Below are positions 50,876 to 60,934 of a stretch of DNA of 64,000 bases, piece by piece. Position 1 is the stretch's first letter, and the number at the start of each line of letters is the position of its first letter. This DNA comes from Sinorhizobium meliloti 4H41 (GTDB lineage Bacteria > Pseudomonadota > Alphaproteobacteria > Rhizobiales > Rhizobiaceae), in assembly GCF_000375585.1 (NCBI RefSeq), contig NZ_AQWP01000002.1, positions 434,001 through 498,000 on the forward strand, read 5' to 3'. Both the position numbers and the translations under genes were made by a program. Below the pieces are notes generated by a model. The model was not told where the DNA came from. It ran no database searches and worked only from the letters and a program-made list of their open reading frames with translations.

Positions 50876-51925
50876 ATGGAATATCGTCGGCTCGGCCGCT
50901 CCGGGCTCAAGATCTCGACCATCACCATGGGTACGATGACGATCGGCGGCGGTGGAAAGTTCGCCCAGGTCGGCGATGTCGGTGTCGCGGATGCCCGCCG
51001 CTATGTCGACCTCTGCCTGGATGCGGGCGTCAATCTGATCGATACGGCGGACATCTATTCGACCGGCGCCTGCGAGGAGATCATCGGCGAAGTTCTCGGC
51101 GGAAAGCGCAAGGACGGCGTGCTCATCGCCACCAAGGCGCGCTTCTCGATGGGCCCCGGTCCCAATGACGGAGGCCTGTCGCGCCATCACCTGGTCCACG
51201 CCTGCGAGGCGAGCCTGAAGCGTCTGAAGACCGACGTGATCGACCTTTACCAGGTTCATGAATGGGACGGTCAGACGCCACTCGAGGAAACCATGGAAGC
51301 GCTCGATACGCTCGTGCGCCAGGGCAAGGTGCGCTATATCGGCTGCTCCAACTATTCCGGCTGGCACATCATGAAGGCACTCGGCATCAGTGCGCTCGAA
51401 CACCGCCAGCGCTTCGTCAGCCAACAGATTCATTACACGCTCGAAGCACGCGAGGCCGAGTACGAACTGGTCCCGATCTCCATCGATCAGGGTCTCGGCA
51501 TCCTCGTCTGGAGCCCGCTGGCAGGCGGCCTTCTGTCAGGCAAGCACAGGCGCGGACAGTCGCCGGAAGGCACCCGCCAGCTCGCCGGCTGGAACGAGCC
51601 GCCGATCCGCGACGAGGAACGGCTGTGGAAGATCGTCGACATGCTGGTGGCGATCGCCGCCGAGCGCAACGTGTCCCCGGCGCAGGTGGCGCTCGCCTGG
51701 CTTATCGGCCGAGATGCCGTCACCTCGGTGATCATCGGCGGGCGCACCGAGGAGCAGTTCCGCGACAATCTCGCCGCCGCCGGCCTGAAGCTCACCGACG
51801 AGGAGCGCGAACTCCTCGACGCGGTCAGCCTGCCGCCGGTCATCTATCCCTATTGGCATCAGCTCTGGACCGCCAAGGACCGCCTCGGCAAAGCCGATCT
51901 GTCGCTGCTCGGGCCGCATATTTGA
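50876..51925 (+). CDS. Aldo/keto reductase
   Basis: The 349-residue protein begins MEYRRLGRSGLKISTITMGTMT and contains DAGVNLIDTADIYSTG (Asp and Tyr of the catalytic tetrad), ATKARF (Lys), and VHEWD in place of the usual His region. It has the standard TIM-barrel length and ends with a PQVALAWLI-like (AQVALAWLIGRDAVTSVIIGG) NADP site. The substrate is unknown. AAGGAGCGA precedes the start. It is likely in an operon with the GST gene. Confidence 0.92.
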   Translation: MEYRRLGRSGLKISTITMGTMTIGGGGKFAQVGDVGVADARRYVDLCLDAGVNLIDTADIYSTGACEEIIGEVLGGKRKDGVLIATKARFSMGPGPNDGGLSRHHLVHACEASLKRLKTDVIDLYQVHEWDGQTPLEETMEALDTLVRQGKVRYIGCSNYSGWHIMKALGISALEHRQRFVSQQIHYTLEAREAEYELVPISIDQGLGILVWSPLAGGLLSGKHRRGQSPEGTRQLAGWNEPPIRDEERLWKIVDMLVAIAAERNVSPAQVALAWLIGRDAVTSVIIGGRTEEQFRDNLAAAGLKLTDEERELLDAVSLPPVIYPYWHQLWTAKDRLGKADLSLLGPHI

Positions 51926-51959
51926 GCGACGACAGCTCTTTATGCACCCGCGGCCGCCC

Positions 51960-52115
51960 CTCATCCGCCTTCCGGCACCTTCTCCCCGCTAGCGGGGCGA
52001 AGGAGACTCGCGGTAGCCGCTCGATATCTCTCCGCAACCGTTCATTTGAACTGAGTGCATGCCGCTTGTCCCTTCTCCCCGATTTGCGGGGAGAAGGTGC
52101 CGGCAGGCGGATGAG
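51960..52115. repeat. 156-bp palindromic mosaic element (RIME-like)
   Basis: The 29-base arms (51960-51988 and 52087-52115) are complementary with one mismatch; they contain CGGCACCTTCTCCCCG. Inside are copies of CCGCTAGCGGGG and CCCCGATTTGCGGGG. It occupies the space between the convergent aldo/keto reductase and aminotransferase. Such elements are typical of rhizobial genomes and probably act as bidirectional terminators or just repeated DNA. Confidence 0.78.
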
Positions 52116-52145
52116 CGAAAATCGTCAGCCTGCCGCGACTTCCAC

Positions 52146-53372
52146 TCAGGCCGCCTGCGCGACCTCGCCGCGAATGAGATCGGCCAGCCGGCGGATGCCC
52201 TCGTCGATCATCCTGTCGTTGGCGCAGGAGAAGCTGAGCCGCAGGGTGTTTTCGCCGGACCCGTCGGCGAAAAAGGCGCGCCCGGGGACGAACGCCACCT
52301 TGGCCGTCTGGATCGACTTGGCCAGCAGCTCAGCGCCGTCGCTCCCCTTCGGCAGCGTTACCCAGATGAACATGCCGCCTTCGGGCTTCGTCCAGGTGAC
52401 GCCGGCGGGCATGTATTTTTCGAGCGCCGACAGCATCGCGTCACGCCGCTGCCTGTAGGCCTTGTGGATTTTCGCCACCTGCGCCTCGAAGCCCCGCCCG
52501 GCGACGGTCGCGATCGCCATCTGGTTGATGGTGGAGGAGTGAAGGTCGGCTGCCTGCTTCATCAGCACCAGCTTGCGGATCACCGGTTCGGCGGCGCAGA
52601 TCCAGCCGACGCGAAGGCCAGGCGCCAGCGTCTTCGAGAAGCTGCCGCAATAGATCGTGCGGGTGCTGTTTATGTCGCTTTTGCGGGCGATCTCGAGCGC
52701 AAGGATCGGCGGGACCGCCTCGCCGTCATAACGCAGCGACTGGTAGGCCGCATCCTCGATGATGGCGATGTCGAGCTCCTCGGCAAGTGCAAGGACGCGC
52801 TCGCGCCCGGCGCGGCCCACCGTCTCGCCGGTGGGGTTGGCGAAGTCGGCCGAGAGATAGGCGAACTTGACGCGCCCGCCCGCTTCCGCTGCAGCCTGGG
52901 CATAGGCTGCCGGCGTCCGGTTGCCGGTGGGGTTCAGCTGATCGTAATTGGGTTCATAGGCGTTGAAGGCCTGCAGCGCACCAAGATAGGTCGGCCAGGT
53001 GACGAGCGCCGTGTCTTTCGGCGACAGAAACAGCTTGCCGAGATAGTCGAGCCCCTGCTGCGACCCGGAGGTGATGAAGATGTTGTCGACGCTCGCCGGA
53101 ATGCCAAGTGCCGCCATCTGCCCGGCGAGCCACTCGCGAAGCGGCCGATAGCCCTCGCTCACCGAATATTGCAGCGCGGCACCGACCGACGGCCCATCGA
53201 AAATCTCGGCGTAAGCCTCCCTGAACGCATCATTCGGGAAAAGCTCAGGATCGGGAATTCCGCCCGCAAACGAAATGATGTCGGGACGATCAAGGAGCTT
53301 CAGCAATTCGCGGATTTCCGAAGCCTTCATCCGGCTCGAGCGCGTGGCGAAAGTGCTTTCCCAATCCAGCAT
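52146..53372 (-). CDS. PLP-dependent aminotransferase (class I/II)
   Basis: The 408-residue protein contains the PLP-lysine motif FSKTLAPGLRVGW (Lys near residue 243) and NPTGETVGR, LDIAIIEDAAYQSLRYDGEA and the Arg near the C-terminus (RLSFSC). It matches the 2-aminoadipate/kynurenine aminotransferase (LysN/MocR-like) subgroup, and the substrate cannot be fixed further. It is monocistronic, with the RIME-like element behind it. Confidence 0.92.
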   Translation of the reverse strand: MLDWESTFATRSSRMKASEIRELLKLLDRPDIISFAGGIPDPELFPNDAFREAYAEIFDGPSVGAALQYSVSEGYRPLREWLAGQMAALGIPASVDNIFITSGSQQGLDYLGKLFLSPKDTALVTWPTYLGALQAFNAYEPNYDQLNPTGNRTPAAYAQAAAEAGGRVKFAYLSADFANPTGETVGRAGRERVLALAEELDIAIIEDAAYQSLRYDGEAVPPILALEIARKSDINSTRTIYCGSFSKTLAPGLRVGWICAAEPVIRKLVLMKQAADLHSSTINQMAIATVAGRGFEAQVAKIHKAYRQRRDAMLSALEKYMPAGVTWTKPEGGMFIWVTLPKGSDGAELLAKSIQTAKVAFVPGRAFFADGSGENTLRLSFSCANDRMIDEGIRRLADLIRGEVAQAA

Positions 53373-53679
53373 GGAGGTCCTCCCGGTTGCACCCGAGGGA
53401 CATGAACACAGCCCAATATTTAAGTCAATATTCCTGACCTATTTTGCCTCAGCTGTCGCCTGCGCCGTTACGGCAATCGTGCAGTTACAGACATTCCGAT
53501 ACGCTCGTTGGAAATGGGAGGCGTTGGAAAGGGCGGCATACGGGATCGAGCATACGGGATCGTGACGCCGTGGCCGTCGACACCGTCAGGCAACGATCGG
53601 CTAGCCGCTTCGGCTCGAGACGCCAAGGGTCGGACCGGATAAGTCCGGTCGGCAGGAGGCGGCGAACGCCTCCTGATAC
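53373..53679. other. Intergenic region with two hairpins
   Basis: 307 bases without a convincing gene. Two perfect hairpins lie near its right end: GACCGGA-TAAG-TCCGGTC (53633-53650) and AGGAGGCG-GCGAA-CGCCTCCT (53654-53674), just downstream of the 33-residue protein on the reverse strand; they could terminate its transcript. Confidence 0.55.
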
Positions 53680-53781
53680 TCAGGCCTCACCCTCGTCGAA
53701 ATAGCTGCAGATCAGAAGAAAAGAGATCCCAGCCAAGATAAACAAATCGAAAAGAGCGAAGTGCTGTATGATCGTGGACAT
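53680..53781 (-). CDS. 33-residue single-helix membrane protein
   Basis: A reverse-strand frame starts with ATG 53781, preceded by a perfect GGAGGAG at 5-6 bases, and ends TGA at 53680. The product begins MSTIIQHFALFDLF and has one hydrophobic helix (FDLFILAGISFLLICSYF) and an acidic tail (DEGEA). The ribosome binding site and membrane-like composition support translation. Two hairpins follow. It is too short for most gene callers. Function unknown; likely inner-membrane. Confidence 0.62.
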   Translation of the reverse strand: MSTIIQHFALFDLFILAGISFLLICSYFDEGEA

Positions 53782-53959
53782 AGTGCTCCTCCTACCCACA
53801 AGGGTATCAGAACACAATTTCTGAATTTTTGGAAGAAAATTCTCCGGATGACTTCCGAAGGAGAACTCTATTCTTTAATTTTTATGCGGCGCAACATTTA
53901 TACTGCGCCGCAAAAGCGAACCGGAAGAGGCGTTTGTTTGAATCCGCCCTCTTGAATAC

Positions 53960-54271
53960 CTATGCCGGCTGGACCGACCTCACGCTGCCGCTGCTGTCCA
54001 CGATGCAGGTAAACTTGCGACCGGCGGCATCGAGGTCGACGCTGTAGCTCGTCGCATCGAGTTGTCGAGAACTCATCGGCAGGACCTTGGCGCCGCCGGC
54101 CTGGGCGACCACGGCATTGGCGCACAAAAGCTGCAGGTCGGCGGGGGCTGTCTGAAGGCTCGTGCGGGCCATTTCCTGAGGTTCCGGGGTCGATTGGCAT
54201 GCGGCAAGAAGAAAGACCGCAGCCATCACGGACGCTTGAATTGGACGGCTTCCCAATTTACTCGTCGACAA
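53960..54271 (-). CDS. Small lipoprotein, unknown (TTG start)
   Basis: The 103-residue lipoprotein has lipobox LLAAC (about residues 21-25) in a classical signal following a TTG start at 54271 that lies 8 bases after GGAGG. An ATG 24 bases upstream (54295) is the alternative. The mature part has two further cysteines (LLCANAV, FTCIVD) that may form a disulfide. No family recognised. Confidence 0.65.
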   Translation of the reverse strand: MSTSKLGSRPIQASVMAAVFLLAACQSTPEPQEMARTSLQTAPADLQLLCANAVVAQAGGAKVLPMSSRQLDATSYSVDLDAAGRKFTCIVDSSGSVRSVQPA

Positions 54272-54343
54272 ATCCACATCCTCCGGTCTTGGCATATAGC
54301 CCGTATCTTCGCGCTCTCGCCCATGCGGCCGCGTTTCGGCCGG

Positions 54344-55033
54344 TTACACGCCCTTATAGAGAGCAGCCCCCTGCATCAGCACGATGACCTTCGCGCCCAC
54401 GCTGACGCGCGAATGCAGGTCGATAATGTCTTCATTGTTCATTCTTATGCACCCGGAGGAAACGTCCAGCCCGATCGTCCAGGGCTCCACCGTACCATGG
54501 ATGCGGTAGATCGTATCGTTATCACCTTCGTAAAGGTAGAGCGCGCGAGCGCCTAGCGGATTGTCGGGCCCGCCCGGCATGCCGCCTGCCCATTTTGCCG
54601 CGTTCGGATCGCGCACGACCATCTCGGCCGGCGGCGTCCAGGTCGGCCATTCGGCCGTGCGCCCTACCCGAACGATGCCCGCCCAGCCGAAACCTTCGCG
54701 GCCTACACCGATGCCGTAGCGGATCGCCTGACCGCCGGGCTGCACGAGATAGAGGAAATGCTGGTTGCCATCGATGATGATCGTGCCCGGAACTTCTGCC
54801 GTGCGGAACGGCACCATCTGCCGGCGAAAGGCCTCGGGAACCTGATTGTTTCGCGCAAAGTACTGTCGGGCTTTCCTCTTGTCGTAGTTCACCCATTTCT
54901 TCGTCTTGGAATCGTAGATCTGCGTTTGGGCAAGCGCTGCAAGCGGAACGAGGCAAAGACCGAGGAGAAGCAGCGCCTTGCCCAATTTGCGCCGACCTGC
55001 CTGTCTTTTCGAAAGCGTCTGGATCATCGTCAT
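54344..55033 (-). CDS. L,D-transpeptidase (YkuD family)
   Basis: A 229-residue protein with an N-terminal signal (LGKALLLLGLCLVPLAALAQ) and a YkuD domain: GTIIIDGNQHFLYLV, RYGIGVGREG, IYRIHGT and the catalytic SSGCIRMNNED. It would form 3-3 peptidoglycan crosslinks or anchor lipoproteins. Its start overlaps the stop of the upstream binding-protein gene as ATGA, so the two are translationally coupled, an odd pairing. Confidence 0.9.
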   Translation of the reverse strand: MTMIQTLSKRQAGRRKLGKALLLLGLCLVPLAALAQTQIYDSKTKKWVNYDKRKARQYFARNNQVPEAFRRQMVPFRTAEVPGTIIIDGNQHFLYLVQPGGQAIRYGIGVGREGFGWAGIVRVGRTAEWPTWTPPAEMVVRDPNAAKWAGGMPGGPDNPLGARALYLYEGDNDTIYRIHGTVEPWTIGLDVSSGCIRMNNEDIIDLHSRVSVGAKVIVLMQGAALYKGV

Positions 55034-55974
55034 TTCGCCCATCCGTCGATCCGTTCCGCGTGGCTTTCAACCCATTTCCTGGCGTAGTCCGCAGGCGCCT
55101 GCCGCTCGACTTCGAGCGCATAGCTCATCGCCGTCACTTCATCCGGCGAGAAGTCTACCTTCTGAAGGAACTGCGCGACTTCCGGATGCTTCTTTGCGAA
55201 GGCCGTCGCATAGCCGATCTGAAATTGTCCGGCGTCCCACGCCGTGGCGGCGCTCGATTTGCTGACCCATAGCGGGTCGTTCGGCGGCGCGATCTTCCAT
55301 TTCGCCGGGTCGTGAGGCGGCTCCTCGAGCCGGGAGATCTGGTGCAGCTTGAAAACATGGTGCGGAGCATAGCAGTAGAAGACCATGGGGCGCGCGGTCG
55401 CGATCGCCGCGTCGACCGCCGCCATCGCCACTTCCTCCTTGGCCTCGACGAGCGTCAGGTTCGCCGCATAGCCGTAGCCCGCCGCCCGCGCCCGTTCGAT
55501 GCCCGTCGAAAGCCATTCGGCGGCGCCGATCCACATTTCGCCGCGCCCGTCGCCGTCGGTATCCAGTATCTTGGTCTTGGCCGGATCGCCGAGATCCGCG
55601 ACCGACTTGATCGTCGCAGCCGCTTCCGGCGTGGCGCAAAGCCCCTGCCATGCCGGCACCGCACGCTCGCTGAGCATCACGACGCCTTTTTCGGTCACGA
55701 ATTTGCGGACGAGTTCGTCGAAATTCGGCCGCCAAACCTCCGGCTGGATATCGACCTCGCCCTTTTCGAGGCCGATGAAGGCGGTCAGCGTCCCGAGTTC
55801 GCGCACCTCCGCCTCGAGGCTGAACTTCTTGGCGATGCCGAGCTTGAGAATGTTCGCGGCTGCCTGTCCGGATGGCCAGGGCGGCATCGCGATCACCAGA
55901 TCCGCCGCCGCTGCCGGCGCAGCCACGACCAACGCCAGCGCCGCCGCGCAAAGGAACTCCCGGCCTCTCCTCAC
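55030..55974 (-). CDS. Glycine betaine-type ABC transporter substrate-binding protein (OpuAC)
   Basis: The 314-residue protein has a signal peptide (REFLCAAALALVVAAPAAAA) and an OpuAC-like domain: LGTLTAFIGLEKGEVDIQPEVWRPN (substrate-facing aromatic), AAEWLSTGIERARAAGYG, PMVFYCYAPHHVFKL. It is of the ProX/OpuAC type that binds quaternary amines. No permease or ATPase gene is next to it. The GTG start at 55974 follows GGGGGG. It is coupled to the L,D-transpeptidase. Confidence 0.85.
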   Translation of the reverse strand: MRRGREFLCAAALALVVAAPAAAADLVIAMPPWPSGQAAANILKLGIAKKFSLEAEVRELGTLTAFIGLEKGEVDIQPEVWRPNFDELVRKFVTEKGVVMLSERAVPAWQGLCATPEAAATIKSVADLGDPAKTKILDTDGDGRGEMWIGAAEWLSTGIERARAAGYGYAANLTLVEAKEEVAMAAVDAAIATARPMVFYCYAPHHVFKLHQISRLEEPPHDPAKWKIAPPNDPLWVSKSSAATAWDAGQFQIGYATAFAKKHPEVAQFLQKVDFSPDEVTAMSYALEVERQAPADYARKWVESHAERIDGWAK

Positions 55975-56130
55975 AGTGCCCCCCCGAAAAGATCTATCTG
56001 AACGTCGTTCCGATGCGAATGCCTGCTGAGCTTTATCTTCCTTTGCGGGCACAATGCACGGCTTGCCGAGTCCCGTCAACTTCCGGTTACACCGCCTGCA
56101 TTCCGCCGCTTAACCTATGCGAGCCGGTGC

Positions 56131-57084
56131 TCACCGCCCGGGACGGCGCGTGACCCACCGAAGTCCCGCCGCCACCGCAATTCCAAGCAGAGGCCATACC
56201 GCCCAGAATCTCCCCTCCCAGGAAAGGAGATTGACCGCAAGGACCGCAAATCCGGCTGCCCCGAGCAGGGCCAGTCCGCGGTCGAGCCGCGTGGACGTCC
56301 ACAGGCAATCGAGCATCGCGATCAAGGCCAGCGCAAACAGGGGCCATCTGGCCCAGAACGTTCCCTCCCACGACAACAGATTTATGGCAACGACCGCCGA
56401 TGCGGCTACGGCGAGAACGCCGAAAAGGCGACGGCCGGGCGCTGCGCGTCTTACGATCGTCGCTCGCCCTACCCCGGTCTCGGCGGCCGGGGTCTCGCGG
56501 TCCGGAAGTGCACCCGGCCTCCCCCAGTCGCGGCCCCCTTTTTGCGACACCGCGCCCTCGGCCGTTCCGATCTGGACCACATAACTCGGAACGCCCCCGT
56601 CGATGTTCTTGACCGTCAGCGCGCCAAGGAATTCGAAGCCGACGGCCAGCTTGTTGCGAACCTGATCATAGACGGTGCTCGAAATCACGATGCCGCCGGC
56701 CGGCGCCGAGGCTTGCAGGCGGGCCGCGATATTGACGCCGTCGCCGTAAAGGTCGTCGCCGTCAGCGATCACATCGCCGAGATTGAGGCCGATGCGATAA
56801 TCCATCCGCGCCTCGCCTTGCCGCTCGGCATTCAGTCCGGCCAACTCGTTCTGAACGTCTATCGCCGCTCTCACCGCCTCCACCACGCTCGGAAACTCCG
56901 CGATCACCCCGTCGCCCCACGTATTGACCACCCGTCCTTCATGCGCCTCGATCAGGCGCGCCATGGCATCCCGGCTGCGCTTGAGGGCCGCAAGCGTTCC
57001 CTCCTCGTCTTTCCCCATCAGGCGCGAATAATCCTGCACGTCGGCGCAGAAAATGGTGGTCAGCTTACGGCGTGTTGATGACAT
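56131..57084 (-). CDS. Class III cyclase with duplicated two-helix membrane tail
   Basis: The 317-residue protein has an N-terminal cyclase domain with both metal Asp (FCADVQDYSRLM, NTWGDGVIAEF) and the transition-state pair VN..AR (GDGVNIAARL). At the position usually Lys before TxGD it has Asn (VVNTWGD), so nucleotide specificity is uncertain. The C-terminal ~100 residues are four helices in two copies (INLLSWEGTFWARWPLF, VNLLSWEGRFWAVWPLL), a duplication of the 2TM type. It is probably a membrane-tethered adenylate cyclase. Start is ATG 57084. Confidence 0.85.
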   Translation of the reverse strand: MSSTRRKLTTIFCADVQDYSRLMGKDEEGTLAALKRSRDAMARLIEAHEGRVVNTWGDGVIAEFPSVVEAVRAAIDVQNELAGLNAERQGEARMDYRIGLNLGDVIADGDDLYGDGVNIAARLQASAPAGGIVISSTVYDQVRNKLAVGFEFLGALTVKNIDGGVPSYVVQIGTAEGAVSQKGGRDWGRPGALPDRETPAAETGVGRATIVRRAAPGRRLFGVLAVAASAVVAINLLSWEGTFWARWPLFALALIAMLDCLWTSTRLDRGLALLGAAGFAVLAVNLLSWEGRFWAVWPLLGIAVAAGLRWVTRRPGR

Positions 57085-57322
57085 CGGATTTCGCCCTCGC
57101 TCGGAGGCTGGCCGAAGGCCCGCGCCTCGCAGGATAGCGACGCCGTCGCGATTCTCAATGCCGGACGCATCTGCCGCGCGTCACTGCGGGCTTAGAGCAC
57201 TCCAGGAAAGTGTGTAACGGCTTTGCGTACGGGGAGCACCTTAGCTTGCTGCAAGGAACTGATCGGTCCCTCGGCGGTTTGGAGCCGTGTATCGCATGAA
57301 GCGACGAAACTGGAGGTTACAG

Positions 57323-57577
57323 ATGTTGAGAAAAATGTTGGTTGCAGCCGCGATATCCGCCGCTTGCGTGTCCCCAGCCTTTGCCCAGGCCGATATGGTT
57401 TGCGACCAGGCAGGCATGACCAAGCTCGAGACTGACGTGGGCCAGATCACCGACACGGGTCGGAAGGAGATGGCGCAGAAGGAACTCGCCATGGCCAAGG
57501 AGGCACTGGCGGCGAACGATCAGGAAAAGTGCAAGTCCCATATGGCGAATGCCATGAAGGGTAAGGATCCGATGTAA
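57323..57577 (+). CDS. Small exported protein, unknown
   Basis: The 84-residue protein has a clean Sec signal, MLRKMLVAAAISAACVSPAFA, with GGAGG 6 bases before ATG 57323. The mature ~63 residues are helical and acidic/lysine-rich with two Cys (MVCDQAG, EKCKSHM) that may form a disulfide. It is found in rhizobia as a hypothetical protein. A strong terminator follows. Confidence 0.72.
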   Translation: MLRKMLVAAAISAACVSPAFAQADMVCDQAGMTKLETDVGQITDTGRKEMAQKELAMAKEALAANDQEKCKSHMANAMKGKDPM

Positions 57578-57592
57578 GACGCTGCATATGAA

Positions 57593-57618
57593 GAAGCCGG
57601 AGCTTGGGCTCCGGCTTC
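57593..57618 (+). terminator. Bidirectional intrinsic terminator between 57323 gene and ilvC
   Basis: GAAGCCGGAGC and GCTCCGGCTTC form an 11-bp perfect stem around TTGG, followed by CCTTTTG on the plus strand and TTCTT on the minus strand. The convergent genes on each side both end here. Confidence 0.88.
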
Positions 57619-57642
57619 CCTTTTGTTCATTGCAGGCGGATC

Positions 57643-59368
<1,726 letters not shown>

Positions 59369-59651
59369 TCGCTTCGCCCTATCAGTACCGTACGGTACGG
59401 TTCGTGAGGTTTCTAATTGCCCGATCCGGGGACGTCAAGCGGTTTTGGATATCCGGTTCGTTTCAAGGCAGCCCCGGACAAAAATGGGAGCAACCCACTG
59501 GCGGGACTCCGATTTCCGTGCCTGCGTCGCCCCCGCGCCCGCTTTACCGGTGCGCGCCTCCCTACATTACGAAAATATAATGATCTCAAAGCTTTTCGCT
59601 GATCGGGTTGATCTTTATGTTGAATGAAGATGCCTGGGATAGAGAAAAACA
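59369..59651. other. Divergent promoter region of TetR gene and efflux operon
   Basis: 283 bases with an operator candidate at 59386-59397 and a more AT-rich segment before 59652 that includes the efflux promoter. No further gene is seen. Confidence 0.5.
59386..59397. promoter_or_regulatory. TACCGTACGGTA operator candidate for the TetR regulator
   Basis: A perfect 12-bp palindrome starting 18 bases upstream of the TetR start; it continues as an overlapping CCGTACGGTACGG. Its position and symmetry suit a TetR dimer and would block tetR transcription and perhaps the divergent operon. Confidence 0.6.
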
Positions 59652-60926
59652 ATGAGCAAGACAGCCGAGACGACGGACGAAGCGTCGCGTTCGACACCGT
59701 CGAACGTCACCGTCATCCCGGCTCCGGTGATGCCGCCACGCATAAAGCGCCGTTCGCGCCGCCGCTGGATCTTTGCGCTCCTGGTGCTCGCTATCGTCGG
59801 CACGGGCTACTATGCCTGGAGCCGCCAGGGCGCGCAGCCGGCCACCACCATGATCACTCAGGCGGTCACGCGCGGCGACATCGAAGAGAGCGTGACTGCC
59901 GTCGGCACGCTGGAGGCGGTCAAATCGGTCGATGCCGGCGCACAGGTCTCCGGCCAGTTGAAGTCGCTGCATGTCGCGATCGGCGACAAGGTCGAACAGA
60001 ACCAGCTCATCGCCGAGATCGACCCCGCCTCGATCGAGAACAGGATCGAGATCGACGAGGCGGAACTGGCCAATCTTGAAGCGCAGCTCGTCTCGAAGAA
60101 GGCCCAGCTCGTATTGAAGCAGGCCAACATCGAGCGTCAACGCAATCTCGTCGCCACGAAAAGCGTTTCGCAGTCGACGCTCGACCAGGCTGTCGCCGAT
60201 CATGCGGCCGCTGGCGCCGATGTGCAGGCGGTCGAGGCGCAGATCCGCAAGCAGAAGGCCACTCTTGCCGGGGACCGGGTCGATCTCGGCTATACCAAGA
60301 TCTATGCTCCGATGGCCGGCACCATCGTCGACGACCCCGCCAAGGAGGGACAGACCCTCAACGCCAACCAGACGACGCCGACGATCGTCACGATCGCCGA
60401 TCTTTCCACGATGACGGTCAAGGCGCAGGTCTCCGAAGCCGATGTCGGCAAGCTGAAGCTCGGCATGGATGCGTATTTCACCCTTCTCGGACAGCCCGGA
60501 AAGCGCTTCACCGGCAAGTTGCGTCAGATCGAGCCGATGCCCGATACCGAGAACAACGTCGTCCTCTACTATGCCCTCTTCGATGTCCCCAATCCCACGG
60601 GCGAGTTGATGATGTCGATGAGCGCGCAGGTCTTCTTCGTCCAGGCGGCGGCAAAGAATGTGCTGGTTGTCCCGAGCACGGCACTCCGCACCATGGAGGC
60701 GGCGGCCTCCGACGGGCCCGCAAGAGCGGAAGTGACCGTCGTTGCGCCGTCCGGTGCGAGCCAGACGCGCACCGTCGAGGTCGGTGTCCGCAACCGGGTG
60801 AGCGCCGAAATCGTCCGCGGGCTGGAGGAAGGTGAGAAAGTGGTCGTCGACGCTGCCTCCGCCACGAACGGCAGCCGCGGTCCCAATACCAGCCGGCGCG
60901 GCATGCGCATGCCGCCGATGTTCTGA
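59652..60926 (+). CDS. macA: Membrane fusion protein of MacA type
   Basis: The 424-residue HlyD/MacA-family adaptor has one N-terminal helix ([18 protein letters not shown]), a barrel-sandwich half ([15 protein letters not shown]), a long coiled coil (~125-215), and beta-barrel plus MP domains ([26 protein letters not shown]). It links the inner-membrane MacB with an outer-membrane channel for macrolide/lipopeptide efflux. It is 8 bases ahead of macB. ATG 59652. No tolC-type gene is adjacent. Confidence 0.9.
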   Translation: MSKTAETTDEASRSTPSNVTVIPAPVMPPRIKRRSRRRWIFALLVLAIVGTGYYAWSRQGAQPATTMITQAVTRGDIEESVTAVGTLEAVKSVDAGAQVSGQLKSLHVAIGDKVEQNQLIAEIDPASIENRIEIDEAELANLEAQLVSKKAQLVLKQANIERQRNLVATKSVSQSTLDQAVADHAAAGADVQAVEAQIRKQKATLAGDRVDLGYTKIYAPMAGTIVDDPAKEGQTLNANQTTPTIVTIADLSTMTVKAQVSEADVGKLKLGMDAYFTLLGQPGKRFTGKLRQIEPMPDTENNVVLYYALFDVPNPTGELMMSMSAQVFFVQAAAKNVLVVPSTALRTMEAAASDGPARAEVTVVAPSGASQTRTVEVGVRNRVSAEIVRGLEEGEKVVVDAASATNGSRGPNTSRRGMRMPPMF

Positions 60927-60934
60927 GCACGCCG

